Under the pieces are notes generated by a model, which was given only the letters and a program-made list of their open reading frames with translations, ran no database searches and was not told the origin of the DNA. A DNA stretch of 64,000 bases, from assembly GCA_964551445.1 (NCBI GenBank), contig CAZKCG010000010.1, forward strand, positions 1 through 64,000. Reading direction: 5' to 3'. Within the stretch, counting starts at the first letter, position 1, and the number at the start of each line of letters is the position of its first letter. Below, one piece after another: positions 32,503 to 41,181 of the stretch. A program made the translations under genes and the position numbers. This DNA is from DAOPXV01 sp964551445. GTDB taxonomy: Bacteria > Muiribacteriota > UBA9980.

Positions 32503-32895
32503 GGGATCATTACCTGCCTTTTTTATGATTTAAAATGACCGTCAACTAACGCTCCCGCAAAAATTTCCGCGTCGCGGATCACCTGAATTGAGGCCTTATA
32601 TACCCTGGCCGCTTCAGGTCCGCCGCGCTATGAAATTCATAGCCGCCTGATCCGGGATATCAATGGCGCTTCGGGCCCGCAGTTTCGCTAAAGAAATTTG
32701 TGAATGCCGTTTTGCGTTTACAGTCGTTTTGTTATGAGCATGTTTTATAATTTTAACAGATAAGCGGCTTAATTTCAACTTCATTATAGAAATCCATTTT
32801 TTACGCGGATTGACATTCAAGTGTTGTTTTGGTAAAATCCAACCGTATATATCGCGAATGGCCGGAATATTTAATTTTTCAGGTGAAGGATAAAA
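32503..32895. other. Gene-free divergent region between the serine hydrolase and bioY
   Basis: These 393 bases contain no convincing gene. They hold the bioY promoter, a palindrome GCTATGAA-A-TTCATAGC (32627-32643), and an interrupted inverted repeat pairing ACCTGAA (32581-32587) with TTCAGGT (32613-32619) and an inner GGCC/GGCC pair. I see no BirA-operator consensus. A 68-codon minus-strand frame (32614-32820) looks non-coding. Confidence 0.6.
32810..32838 (+). promoter_or_regulatory. Predicted promoter of bioY
   Basis: TTGACA (32810-32815), exact 17-base spacer, TAAAAT (32833-32838). Transcription would start near 32845, about 50 bases before the GTG start. Confidence 0.8.
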
Positions 32896-33453
32896 GTGAA
32901 AAAAAAAGATACTTATAAACTTATACTGACAGGGATGTTTGCGGCTCTGACGGCCGTCGGGGCTTTTATCCGGATCCCGATGCCTTTCGTTCCGGTCACC
33001 ATGCAGACGATGTTCGTTTCCTTCGCCGGGATCTTTCTGGGGCCGGTCTACGGCGCGCTGTCACAGCTTGTATATGTAACGGTGGGGCTTTCGGGCATTC
33101 CAGTGTTCGCGCAAGGCGGCGGACCGTCCTATGTTTTTCAGCCGTCCTTCGGTTTTTTGATCGGTTTCGTCTTCGCGGCATACGCGATGGGGAAAATTAT
33201 AGAGGTATTGAAAGAAGCGACTTTTAAGAATATTTTTATTGCTTCCGCGGCGGGCCAGGTCGTGATATACGCGTTCGGGCTTCCTTATCTTTATTTTATA
33301 AATAATTTATATCTGAATAAGCCGATGCCGCTCGATAAGTTATTATATTTCGGATCGTCGCTTTTTATAGTAAGCGGCGGGCTTACCGTTCTCGTGGTGA
33401 GCTACGTTTCCGCCCTTGTTTATCCGAGGCTCAAAAAATTTGATCCGCGTTGA
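32896..33453 (+). CDS. bioY: Biotin transporter BioY (ECF S-component)
   Basis: This 185-residue protein has about six membrane segments and BioY hallmarks: RIPMPFVPVTMQT near residue 25, GPVYGALSQLVYVTVGLSGIPVF near 50-72 and GGPSYVFQPSFGFLIGF near 77-93. BioY captures biotin for import, usually with an EcfA-EcfT module, none of which is encoded nearby. The start is GTG at 32896-32898, with AGGTGAAGGA just upstream. It is a single-gene unit with its own strong promoter. Length is normal. Confidence 0.95.
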   Translation: MKKKDTYKLILTGMFAALTAVGAFIRIPMPFVPVTMQTMFVSFAGIFLGPVYGALSQLVYVTVGLSGIPVFAQGGGPSYVFQPSFGFLIGFVFAAYAMGKIIEVLKEATFKNIFIASAAGQVVIYAFGLPYLYFINNLYLNKPMPLDKLLYFGSSLFIVSGGLTVLVVSYVSALVYPRLKKFDPR

Positions 33454-33488
33454 ACGCCGGGTTTGTTTTTATTGTTAATTTTCGATGT

Positions 33489-35456
33489 TTACTGGTTTAA
33501 TATGATGGTCCGCCGTATCTTTACGCGGATCGAATTGAACTGCGGGCCGCCGCCGATCTTTTGCGGGTCGCCGGAAGCGAGCGCGTTAAGGACTTTTTCG
33601 TTCCCGTCTTTAACGGGTCGTGAAGACCATAGAGTTCCCGGCGGTATTTTGTCGGTAACGACCGCTTTCAGTGATATGTCGTTGAGTTCATTATATATGT
33701 TTGTAATCTCTTCATCGCAAATTCCGAGCCTTGCCGCGTCCTTTGAATTTATCCAGACGATAGCCGGAACAGGCCCGTGGATATCCTGGAATTGAGAGTG
33801 CAGGTATCTGGCGTTCGCGCTGTTTAAAAGAATGAATTCGTCAGCGGTCTTTTCGATATCGTTCTGGAGCGGTATCGGACTTACGCCTTCAGAAATGCCG
33901 GACGCCAAAAATTCAATGCGTCCTGAAGACGTTTGATATTCGTCCGGGCCGCGTTCGCGAAGGCGCATTGTATCGCCGTTCATCAGATCTTGAAAAGATC
34001 CTTTTTCAAAAGCGCTTTCGAGCGCGAGGGCGGCGGCGGCCATCGGTTCTTCGTTTATCCATTGGCCAAAAAGCCCTAAGCGTTTGGCGATCTCACGGAT
34101 CACGACGGTTTCTTCACGGCTTTCGCCGAGAGGCTCGATGGCTTTTTTAGCAAGCCGCGTTAAATTGTGAGCGTCAGATAAAATGATATCATTTTTTTCA
34201 AAGAAGGTCGGCGCGGGCAGTACAATATTCGAAAAATCGCATGTTTCGCTCATGTGAGTATCGTGCGTCGTAACGAACGCGTCATTTCGTGAAAGTCCTT
34301 TTCGGACCGCATTTTGACCTGGAAGCGTCATCGCCGGATTCATGCCGCTTATCCAGATGAATCCGAATTCGCCGGCTTCAAGCGAGCGGCCTATGTCAAC
34401 CATGCTAACTACGCGCGCAGGCTTCTGACGAAGTTCCGGCCTCGTTAATTTTTCGAAATTTACGAAACGGCCGCGGCTGTTGGTATAGAAAAATCCACGG
34501 TTCGTCCCGAGCATGGCCGGAAGAAGCGAAACGGCCCTAACGGCGCAAGCCCCGTTAAAACTTTTTTGAAATCCGATTCCGATGATAAAAGCGGCCGGTC
34601 CGTTCAGTTTGATCAGCTCGACGAGTTTCTCGACCCGGTCAGGGCCTATGCCGGTCACGCCTTCAACCCGTTCGCGGGTCCATTTCATGGCTTCGTTTCG
34701 AAATTCTTCGAATCCTGCGGTGCGCTTGCGGATAAATTCCATGTCGACAAGATCGCGTTCGATAAGCGTCCTGGCTATCGCGTAAGCAAGAGCCGCGTCC
34801 GTTCCGGGCCTTGGATCGATCCACAGGTCGGATTTTTCGGCCGACTCGCTTTTCCGGGTATCTATGACCACTATTTTAGCGGAATTATTTTTTTTCGCGT
34901 TCTGCGCCTGTGCCCATAAATGGGATGCGCTGACAAGAGGGTTGCAGCCCCAGAATATCACGCATTTTTTTTCGGCCAGTTTTTCAGGAGACAGGCCGTA
35001 ACTTAAACCATAGTGAAGGCCTATCGCTTTGTGGCCGGAACTTCCGCACAGCGAATAATCGGTTTCGGCGGCGCCGATCGCGTTCCATAAGCGCCTTGGA
35101 AAAAGTGAAGTGATGAGCCCGGCGTTGCCGCCGAAATCAAGAAGAAGGACGCTTTCAGGCCCCCGCCTGGCTATGGTTTCTGAAAGCTTTGAACAGATCT
35201 CGTCAAGCGCGCCGTTCCATGAAATTTTTGATGCAGAAGAACCAGGTTTGCCGTTATCGTTACGGCGCGGATATAAGACGCGGCCTGTGCTGTAAACTCT
35301 CGCCGGATCGCAATTCCCGCGCGAACAAAGAAATCCGCCGGTATAAGGGTTTTCGTTTCCGGGTTTAACGGATATTAATTTATCGTTCTCGACTTCCGCG
35401 TTCATGAAGCACGAGTCGGGACAATCCCGCGCGCACATGGTTTTAAAAACAGGCAT
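33489..35456 (-). CDS. Molybdopterin-dependent oxidoreductase of the DMSO-reductase family
   Basis: This 655-residue protein has an N-terminal [4Fe-4S] site (Cys8, Cys12, Cys16, Cys44), the ADYSLCGSSG segment near residues 132-141 whose Cys may be the metal ligand, GGFLCSRGN, and a C-terminal cofactor-binding domain (SGRIEFLASG, then LNSANARYLHSQFQDIHG). It has no twin-arginine signal, so it is cytoplasmic. No electron-transfer or membrane partner gene is adjacent, so the substrate is unknown; formate, thiosulfate or another small molecule is possible. MoaC for cofactor synthesis is encoded 4 kb away. It follows the phospholipase-like gene by 50 bases. Confidence 0.9.
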   Translation of the reverse strand: MPVFKTMCARDCPDSCFMNAEVENDKLISVKPGNENPYTGGFLCSRGNCDPARVYSTGRVLYPRRNDNGKPGSSASKISWNGALDEICSKLSETIARRGPESVLLLDFGGNAGLITSLFPRRLWNAIGAAETDYSLCGSSGHKAIGLHYGLSYGLSPEKLAEKKCVIFWGCNPLVSASHLWAQAQNAKKNNSAKIVVIDTRKSESAEKSDLWIDPRPGTDAALAYAIARTLIERDLVDMEFIRKRTAGFEEFRNEAMKWTRERVEGVTGIGPDRVEKLVELIKLNGPAAFIIGIGFQKSFNGACAVRAVSLLPAMLGTNRGFFYTNSRGRFVNFEKLTRPELRQKPARVVSMVDIGRSLEAGEFGFIWISGMNPAMTLPGQNAVRKGLSRNDAFVTTHDTHMSETCDFSNIVLPAPTFFEKNDIILSDAHNLTRLAKKAIEPLGESREETVVIREIAKRLGLFGQWINEEPMAAAALALESAFEKGSFQDLMNGDTMRLRERGPDEYQTSSGRIEFLASGISEGVSPIPLQNDIEKTADEFILLNSANARYLHSQFQDIHGPVPAIVWINSKDAARLGICDEEITNIYNELNDISLKAVVTDKIPPGTLWSSRPVKDGNEKVLNALASGDPQKIGGGPQFNSIRVKIRRTIILNQ

Positions 35457-35506
35457 TTATAATTTCCTTATTTAGCTTTGATCTTTGTGAACGGGCCGTT
35501 ACCGAT

Positions 35507-36595
35507 TTAAGCCCATTTATCATTTTTTTTCTTGTCTGTTGCACGAATGTTCAGGCCGTATTTGACGCAGTCGTCCCACAGAGGTTTGGCGTTGACCTTC
35601 CATCCCCTGACCACAAAGGCTTTCTGTGAAGCGGCGCGTTCGCAGAATTGATGCCAGCCGCTGTTTTTGTGATAAACATGCAGGTTCATGAAAAGGCGGT
35701 TGCCGCTCGTCGCAGACGGGAAGGACTCAATGTTTCCTTCGCCGCAGTCGCGATCGACGAAAGCCAGAACTGTTTTGGATTTTGAACTGTAATATTCCTT
35801 GCGTTTTCCCGTGTCGCCGCCATCGGAACCGGTTATGACCACGATGAATTTGCCTTTTAACGAGCCGAGGGGCGGCCAGCCGGCTGATCCTGCTGCGGAT
35901 ACGAGGTCTGTCCCTTTGTTTCCTGCACGGGCGAGCATATCCGCCGGCGTGAAGAATTTATTGCGTTTTCCTCCCGCGAGTTTCGATAAAACCAGTTCGT
36001 CGAATTTTTTCGTGAAGATGGCGTCGTCGCCCGCGGCGTCTTTGAATTCAATGTAAATAACTATTGGATCGTGACCGGGATTTTGATCGGCCCAGCGCTT
36101 AACCTGTGAAAAATATCCCGTTAACTGCGGTTTGTTCTCTGAATAAGCGTCGTCATGATGGACCGACCAGCGCCATTCGACGGCCGCGCCCGTCCGTGCT
36201 CCGTCCTGATGGCAGTCGAACTCGATACCGCGGCATCCTGCCTGATATTTAGCGGCCGGATCATATTTGAGCATTTCCGGGATCGTTTCTTCGCGTTCGT
36301 AGGAATTATGGGCGAATTTGAATTGAAGCTTGTTGTAAGCGACCCCGGCGAGCGGGTCTATTTTAGCTGACTTAATAACCGCCGATGATGAACTGCCCGT
36401 CCGCGAAGAAGGAACGGCCTTTTCCGATATGGCGCCATCAGCCATTTTATCTTTGATATTGGAAAGCGTCTGAGAGTGGAGCGGGCCGAAAGAGGCCGCG
36501 GCAAAAAACGAACCGAGAAGGACCGCTTTAATTAAGAAAGTTACGCTAAAAAGGGCGCTGTGGTATTTTACCGTTGATTTTTCCTGGATCGCCAT
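35507..36595 (-). CDS. Secreted PI-PLC-type phosphodiesterase (calcium-dependent PLC-like)
   Basis: From the ATG at 36593-36595 (GGGAGGA lies 8 bases upstream) this is a 362-residue protein with a long signal-peptide-like start ending near LHSQ. A further in-frame ATG 14 codons upstream has no ribosome-binding site. The body resembles the calcium-dependent phosphatidylinositol phospholipase C family: FAHNSYER with a catalytic His, GCRGIEFDCHQD with a metal-type Glu-Asp pair, WSVHHDD with a second catalytic His, and IVIYIEFKD. It would act outside the cytoplasm on phospholipid headgroups. It is probably co-transcribed with the molybdoenzyme gene. Substrate is not determined. Confidence 0.75.
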   Translation of the reverse strand: MAIQEKSTVKYHSALFSVTFLIKAVLLGSFFAAASFGPLHSQTLSNIKDKMADGAISEKAVPSSRTGSSSSAVIKSAKIDPLAGVAYNKLQFKFAHNSYEREETIPEMLKYDPAAKYQAGCRGIEFDCHQDGARTGAAVEWRWSVHHDDAYSENKPQLTGYFSQVKRWADQNPGHDPIVIYIEFKDAAGDDAIFTKKFDELVLSKLAGGKRNKFFTPADMLARAGNKGTDLVSAAGSAGWPPLGSLKGKFIVVITGSDGGDTGKRKEYYSSKSKTVLAFVDRDCGEGNIESFPSATSGNRLFMNLHVYHKNSGWHQFCERAASQKAFVVRGWKVNAKPLWDDCVKYGLNIRATDKKKNDKWA

Positions 36596-36665
36596 TTTTG
36601 TTTTCCTCCCTCTATAAAATATATTATTAATAAACATTTATGCGTTTTTGTTTCCTGCTGTATAT

Positions 36666-36694
36666 AGATTATCACGGTTTTTAAATTTTGGCAA
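36666..36694 (-). promoter_or_regulatory. Predicted promoter of the phospholipase-like gene
   Basis: Minus strand TTGCCA (36689-36694), 17-base spacer, TAATCT (36666-36671), about 70 bases before the start. The -10 is weak. Confidence 0.45.
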
Positions 36695-36720
36695 TAATAT
36701 TTTATACTGTTTAAAAAAGC

Positions 36721-36749
36721 TTGCATGTAATAATAGTAAGTGTTAAAAT
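36721..36749 (+). promoter_or_regulatory. Predicted promoter of the haem-sensor kinase
   Basis: TTGCAT (36721-36726), exact 17-base spacer, TAAAAT (36744-36749). It is divergent from the phospholipase promoter; the two -35 boxes are 26 bases apart. Confidence 0.7.
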
Positions 36750-36755
36750 AATAAA

Positions 36756-36839
36756 TATGGCACTTTAAAATACCGCTATAATAAGCAAGTGATTTGCTTG
36801 TACAGCCGTGAGTTTATGAAAACTTAAAGCCGGTGGATA
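36756..36839 (+). other. Structured 5' leader of the sensor kinase mRNA
   Basis: The predicted 84-base leader holds two short hairpins: AAGCAA/TTGCTT with a GTGAT loop (36783-36799) and AGTTT/AAACT with an ATGA loop shortly after. It then runs into GCCGGTGGATA just before the ATG. It does not match a riboswitch class I recognise. Confidence 0.35.
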
Positions 36840-38339
36840 ATGACGGAAAGTAATTTTGAAAATTCGGGGCCGGTCAGATTAAAATCCTTCACGAACTGGC
36901 TTATTGTTTCGTGGACGGCTATTATCGTAGTTTCGCTCGTTTTCAATTATCATTTTATTGCCGGAGCGGCTGACGGCCTTGCGCGCGAATCCGCCATGAG
37001 CAGTATCGATAAAGATATTATTTACAGGCTATGGGCTACCGGGCACGGCGGCGTTTACGTTCCGGTTACGGCTGAAACGCCTCCCAATCCATATCTTTCA
37101 CACGTAAAAGAACGCGACATAACCACTCCTTCCGGCCGGCTTTTAACGCTTGTGAATCCGGCTTATATGACGCGCCAGGCGCATGAACTCGGAATGAAAA
37201 AATACGGGTATCGCGGACATATAACAAGTCTTAACCCAATCAGAAATGAAAATTCACCGGATTCATGGGAAGTCCGAGCGCTGAAAAGTTTTGAAGCCGG
37301 CGCCGCTTCCGTCTGCGAGGTCATTTGCGATGAAGGCGGTAAACATCTCAGACTTATGCGCCCTTTCGTGACCGAGGCCGGCTGCCTAAAATGTCATGCC
37401 GCGCAGGGGTATAAGCTGGGCGATATCAGGGGCGGCATAAGCGTTTCGGCGCCGCTTGAAAGTTATTATAAAATAAGCAAAGATCAAATGAACAAATCTA
37501 TACTCAGTCACGGCCTTATCTGGCTTATTGTGCTGTCCGGGATATTGGCCGGTTCAAAAACGCTTGCCCGTCAGATAGAAGAACGCGAAAAGCTGGCACT
37601 GGAACTTGCGGCCGCAAAGACGAAGGCGGAGGAGGCAAGCGCGGCGAAAAGCCTTTTTCTTGCCAATATGAGCCATGAGATAAGAACTCCCATGAATGGT
37701 ATAATCGGGTTTGCCAGCCTTCTTAAAAGAACGACTGCGGACCCGACGCAGAAGGAATATTGTGATTTTATAATAAGATCCGCCGAAATACTCTCTACTA
37801 TTATAACCGACATACTTGACTTTTCAAAGATCGAGGCAGGCAGGATGACACTGGCGAGATTACCGTTTGATATCGTGAAAACATCCTCGGCCGCCTTTGA
37901 ATTTTTTCGCGCTGAAATGGCTTCCAAAAAATTGGAAAGTTCTTTTGAAGCTGATCCGGCAATTAATTATTCCGTGTCAGGCGACGAGGTTCGGATAGTT
38001 CAGATAATAAATAATTTGACCGGCAACGCCTTGAAATTCACTGAAAAGGGATTTATAAAACTCAAGCTCAGACAAGTTTCAAAAACGCCCGGCGAAGCCG
38101 TGATCGAAATATCGTTATCCGACACAGGGATCGGAATACCGGGCGATAAACTGTCGAAAATTTTTGATTGCTTTGAACAGGTGGACTCTTCCACCACTAA
38201 AAAATATAAAGGAACGGGCCTCGGCCTTACGATCGTAAAAAAACTGGTTGGACTTATGGCCGGAACCGTAAGCGTGGAAAGTGAACCAGCCCGCGGCAGC
38301 ACTTTTTCCGTGACCCTGCCTTTCAAGATCGCGGGATGA
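36840..38339 (+). CDS. Membrane histidine kinase with Tll0287-like haem-c sensor domain
   Basis: This 499-residue protein has membrane helices at about 18-37 and 222-240 flanking an extracytoplasmic domain of the DUF3365/Tll0287 type. That domain contains a c-type haem site Cys182-x-x-Cys185-His186 (CLKCH), followed by GDIRGGISVS. The cytoplasmic part has a short coiled coil, the HisKA box MSHEIRTPMNG with His279, then N-box NNLTGNALKF, DTGIGIP and GTGLGLTIV. All kinase boxes are intact. It should sense redox state or gas ligands through haem outside the membrane and pass phosphate to an unknown regulator; no response regulator is adjacent. The GGTGG before the ATG is only three bases away. 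Confidence 0.9.
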   Translation: MTESNFENSGPVRLKSFTNWLIVSWTAIIVVSLVFNYHFIAGAADGLARESAMSSIDKDIIYRLWATGHGGVYVPVTAETPPNPYLSHVKERDITTPSGRLLTLVNPAYMTRQAHELGMKKYGYRGHITSLNPIRNENSPDSWEVRALKSFEAGAASVCEVICDEGGKHLRLMRPFVTEAGCLKCHAAQGYKLGDIRGGISVSAPLESYYKISKDQMNKSILSHGLIWLIVLSGILAGSKTLARQIEEREKLALELAAAKTKAEEASAAKSLFLANMSHEIRTPMNGIIGFASLLKRTTADPTQKEYCDFIIRSAEILSTIITDILDFSKIEAGRMTLARLPFDIVKTSSAAFEFFRAEMASKKLESSFEADPAINYSVSGDEVRIVQIINNLTGNALKFTEKGFIKLKLRQVSKTPGEAVIEISLSDTGIGIPGDKLSKIFDCFEQVDSSTTKKYKGTGLGLTIVKKLVGLMAGTVSVESEPARGSTFSVTLPFKIAG

Positions 38340-38362
38340 GTTTAAAATAAAAAATGAATTTC

Positions 38363-38391
38363 TTGATTTTCCGCCTTTTGTCTGATAGATT
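38363..38391 (+). promoter_or_regulatory. Predicted promoter of the ankyrin gene
   Basis: TTGATT (38363-38368), 17-base spacer, TAGATT (38386-38391). The leader of about 80 bases contains a small hairpin (CTGATCCC near 38422 with GGGACAG near 38438). Confidence 0.5.
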
Positions 38392-38479
38392 ATGTAAGCG
38401 CGGCGAAAGTTTTTCATAAAACTGATCCCGTTATAAAGGGACAGCTATTAAGGCTTATTGAAAACGGAGTGTGTGAAAT

Positions 38480-39166
38480 ATGCAGCAGAACGACCCGAAC
38501 GCGGTAAAGATAGCCGAGATGATCAAAACGGGCGATCTGGATCAGGTAATGGAAGGCGTTAAATCCGTTCCCGACTTTGTTAAAGCGCGCGTGAACGGCG
38601 AAAGTTTTTTACATATAGCGACTTCGGCCGATAAGATCGATATTATGGAGTTTTTCATGTACCGCGGCATAAGCCCCGACGAACCGAGCGCTTCCGGAGC
38701 CGCGCCGCTGCATAAAGCGGTCAGCAAGCCCGCCGTTGAAACGCTTCTTTTAAAAGGCGCGTCGATAAATTCCAGGGATAACAGCGGAAGAACACCGCTC
38801 CACGCGGCTTCGCTCTTTAACAGGACCGCGGTCATAGACTGCCTTATCTTAAAAGGCGCCGACGTCAACTCGAAAGATACTAACGGAACAACCGCCTTAG
38901 GCAACGCCATAGCGGGCGGCCACCTCAAACTCATCGATAATCTTTTGAACTGGGGCGCCGATCCGAACAACGTAGATAACCTTGGCGGTTCGCCGCTTCA
39001 TACGGCGGTCCTTTACGAGAACGCCGAGATCGTGAAAACGCTCGCTCTTCACGGCGCCTCGGTTAACATAAGAAATAACGACGGAATAACGCCTCTGGGC
39101 GAGGCTAAATCGAAGAACCTGGTTAAATTGATCATGGTCATAAGTCAGTTCGGCGGCACGGACTGA
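38480..39166 (+). CDS. Ankyrin-repeat protein
   Basis: This 228-residue protein consists almost wholly of ankyrin repeats of 33 residues. About six can be followed, with G-x-x-PLH-A and LL-x-x-GA-x(2)-N motifs (for example SGRTPLHAA and NGTTALGNA). There is no signal peptide or membrane segment, so it is probably cytoplasmic. GGAG lies 11 bases before the ATG. Ankyrin repeats bind proteins; no partner is indicated. It is followed 88 bases later by the FmdB-type gene on the same strand. Confidence 0.88.
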   Translation: MQQNDPNAVKIAEMIKTGDLDQVMEGVKSVPDFVKARVNGESFLHIATSADKIDIMEFFMYRGISPDEPSASGAAPLHKAVSKPAVETLLLKGASINSRDNSGRTPLHAASLFNRTAVIDCLILKGADVNSKDTNGTTALGNAIAGGHLKLIDNLLNWGADPNNVDNLGGSPLHTAVLYENAEIVKTLALHGASVNIRNNDGITPLGEAKSKNLVKLIMVISQFGGTD

Positions 39167-39254
39167 TAAGGTCTTTAACCCGTATGAAAATGGAGTAATT
39201 GCGAATGTGCCGCAAAAGGCCGCCGCCGCGGCTCATAAAAGGAGAAGATGATAA

Positions 39255-39506
39255 ATGCCATTATATGAATTTCACTGCGGTAAATGCGAGGAGAATTTCG
39301 AAAGATTCTTCGCATCGCGCGCCGACCTCGTCGAAGGAAGCGTTGCCTGTCCCAAGTGTCAGGAATGCTCGAAGGTCCAGCGGCTTTTTTCGCCGGTGCC
39401 CCAGGCAAAATTTATTTTAAGCAAGACCAAAAAGCTCAACCTTATCGATCTTGGTTATAAGATGTCTAAAGGAAAAACTCCGCCCGGTCTTAAAAGGCTC
39501 AATTAA
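39255..39506 (+). CDS. FmdB-family zinc ribbon protein
   Basis: This 83-residue protein starts MPLYEFHCGKC, the hallmark of FmdB/CxxC_CxxC_SSSS proteins, with a second pair CPKC near residue 36. A basic tail with PPGLKRLN follows. The four Cys presumably bind zinc. The name FmdB comes from a formamidase-regulating protein, but the general role is unknown. GGAGAAG precedes the ATG. It converges with moaC, 16 bases away. Confidence 0.85.
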   Translation: MPLYEFHCGKCEENFERFFASRADLVEGSVACPKCQECSKVQRLFSPVPQAKFILSKTKKLNLIDLGYKMSKGKTPPGLKRLN

Positions 39507-39522
39507 GGGCAGCGGTTCTACT

Positions 39523-40065
39523 TCACATCCATTCAGAAACGCGTTCGAGCTTTTCAGCCGGCGCGTTTTCGTTTTTAAAGACGCCGCTCTTTCCGCCGCT
39601 CTTATATAAAAGCTCGAGATCCGATATCTTTATCTTTTTCGAAAGCGCCTTGCACATATCGTAGACCGTCGCCGCGGCTGTCTGAGCGGCTATGATGGCT
39701 TCCATTTCCACGCCGGTCAGGTCGGTCGTCTTCGCGCGCGAATATATTTCGATCGAAGATCTCTTTTCATTGACATGAAATTTCAGGTCGCAGTTTGAGA
39801 GAAACACGGGGTGACATAGCGGAATGAGCTCCGCCGTTTTTTTCGCCGCCATTATGCCGGCAGTTTTTGCTATGCAGAGGATGTCGCCCTTCGACACTCC
39901 TTCGGATATTATTTTTGAAAAAACGCTTTTTTCAAAAAACACGGTTACGGCCGCTATTGCGGTCCGTTCAGTTCTTTTTTTTCCCGAGACGTCCACCATG
40001 CTGACGCGGCCGTTTTCGTCAAGATGTGAAAACCCGGCCGTCTTCATGGATGTTTTTTTATTCAT
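39523..40065 (-). CDS. moaC: Cyclic pyranopterin monophosphate synthase MoaC
   Basis: This 180-residue protein converts the MoaA product to cPMP in molybdenum cofactor synthesis. Visible motifs are MVDVSGKKRTERTAIA, AGIMAAKKTAELIPLCHP, TGVEMEAIIAA, YDMCKA and KSGGKSG, all expected for the family. The protein is slightly longer at both ends than typical. GAGG lies before the ATG. It is the last gene of a five-gene minus-strand run; moaA and moaE/D are not in the window. A client enzyme is encoded at 33489-35456. Confidence 0.96.
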   Translation of the reverse strand: MNKKTSMKTAGFSHLDENGRVSMVDVSGKKRTERTAIAAVTVFFEKSVFSKIISEGVSKGDILCIAKTAGIMAAKKTAELIPLCHPVFLSNCDLKFHVNEKRSSIEIYSRAKTTDLTGVEMEAIIAAQTAAATVYDMCKALSKKIKISDLELLYKSGGKSGVFKNENAPAEKLERVSEWM

Positions 40066-40080
40066 TTTTTTATTACCTCG

Positions 40081-41163
40081 TTATTTTTTAATTAAAAGTT
40101 CGTCGTTTTCGATGTACAGAGCGAAATATGGCGCGATCGAAGATTTCTTTTTCAAGAAAATAAAGAACGGGGAGTCGGCCACGAAACGCCTTCCCGAATG
40201 GCCGCCGCCATTTTTAGTGAGCACTATCTTGGCCTCGGATTTAAGTATCGCGCCTTTTTCATTGAGGGCGAATCTTATAGACTGAATGGCTTTTGAAATG
40301 AAATAACCTTTGAAACCCTCGTTAAGAAGATTTTTTCCTATAAGTTCGCCGAAAGAATGGATGATGTTGAAATCGATCTTCGGTATCTGAAGCATTTCGT
40401 CTTTTGAAAGTTTCGAGATTATAGCGTTGTCGCATAACTTTTTCACGGATGCCCAGCTTGCGGCTACGGTCGCTTCGGCTTTTACGGTTGAAATTATTAT
40501 CTCGTCGTCGGGCGATTTCGAGGCGAGCCTTATTATAAAGCGTTCCTCGTTATCGTAATGAACGACGTCGACCTGTTTGCTCAAAAGTTCATGTTCGTCT
40601 TTTCCGGGTTCGAATTTTTTTATGCCGAACGAATCGACCTTTAACCTCTTTTCGCCTGAATTGAAATAAAGAGGATTATCGAGGCTTTCAAATTCCTTCG
40701 CGAATTGAAGGTTTTTATAAAGGAAGGCGTAGGCTAAAATATCCGTAGGTTTTAATTTTTCATCGACCTTCGGCGCGTCTTTCTTGAATTTTTTTGCGAG
40801 CGCTTCGTTGATCTTTTTCACTATGTCGTCTTTTCCGAACCCTGCCATCGCCAGATATGAGTCTTCCGACACGAGCGGTTTTTGAGCGATGAGCGAGTTC
40901 AGGCTTTTCGCGTACGCCGGCGCGTCCGAAAGTTCAAGCGCGGCTTTTATTATGCCGTTGCATAACTCGTTCCACGCCATCTGGAAAGTGGAGCAGAAGA
41001 TGACGTTTTTTCCGGGCGCTGTTTTGTGGTCCATTACCGCGGTTATGGAGGTTGACGCAAGATCCGTCGAGGAGACTATCTTTGGAGCATTATCCGCCAT
41101 GGCGGTTCCGGCGGTCGAAATTAAAAGTAAAACCATTAATGATAAGATAAATTTTCTTGACAT
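40081..41163 (-). CDS. Secreted protein of unknown function
   Basis: This 360-residue protein starts with a clear signal peptide (MSRKFILSLMVLLLISTAG, cleavage near TAMA-D at 24). The mature part is rich in Lys and Asp with alternating helices and strands (IVSSTDLASTSITAV, then FIIRLASKSPDDEIIIS). I do not recognise a domain. GGAG precedes the ATG. It lies 18 bases after the 1199-residue secreted protein and 15 bases before moaC, so they are co-transcribed. Both this and the larger protein end in a beta-rich segment with repeated short phrases, which suggests they may be distantly related; that needs a profile comparison. Confidence 0.65.
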   Translation of the reverse strand: MSRKFILSLMVLLLISTAGTAMADNAPKIVSSTDLASTSITAVMDHKTAPGKNVIFCSTFQMAWNELCNGIIKAALELSDAPAYAKSLNSLIAQKPLVSEDSYLAMAGFGKDDIVKKINEALAKKFKKDAPKVDEKLKPTDILAYAFLYKNLQFAKEFESLDNPLYFNSGEKRLKVDSFGIKKFEPGKDEHELLSKQVDVVHYDNEERFIIRLASKSPDDEIIISTVKAEATVAASWASVKKLCDNAIISKLSKDEMLQIPKIDFNIIHSFGELIGKNLLNEGFKGYFISKAIQSIRFALNEKGAILKSEAKIVLTKNGGGHSGRRFVADSPFFIFLKKKSSIAPYFALYIENDELLIKK

Positions 41164-41181
41164 AAAAAACTCCTTATAAAT

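Noticed and set aside
32614..32820. A 68-codon minus-strand open frame in the bioY upstream region
   Set aside because: It overlaps the bioY -35 box, has no ribosome-binding site, and its composition is unlike neighbouring proteins.
36756..36839. c-di-GMP riboswitch in the sensor kinase leader
   Set aside because: The hairpins do not carry the conserved core bases of either c-di-GMP class that I know.
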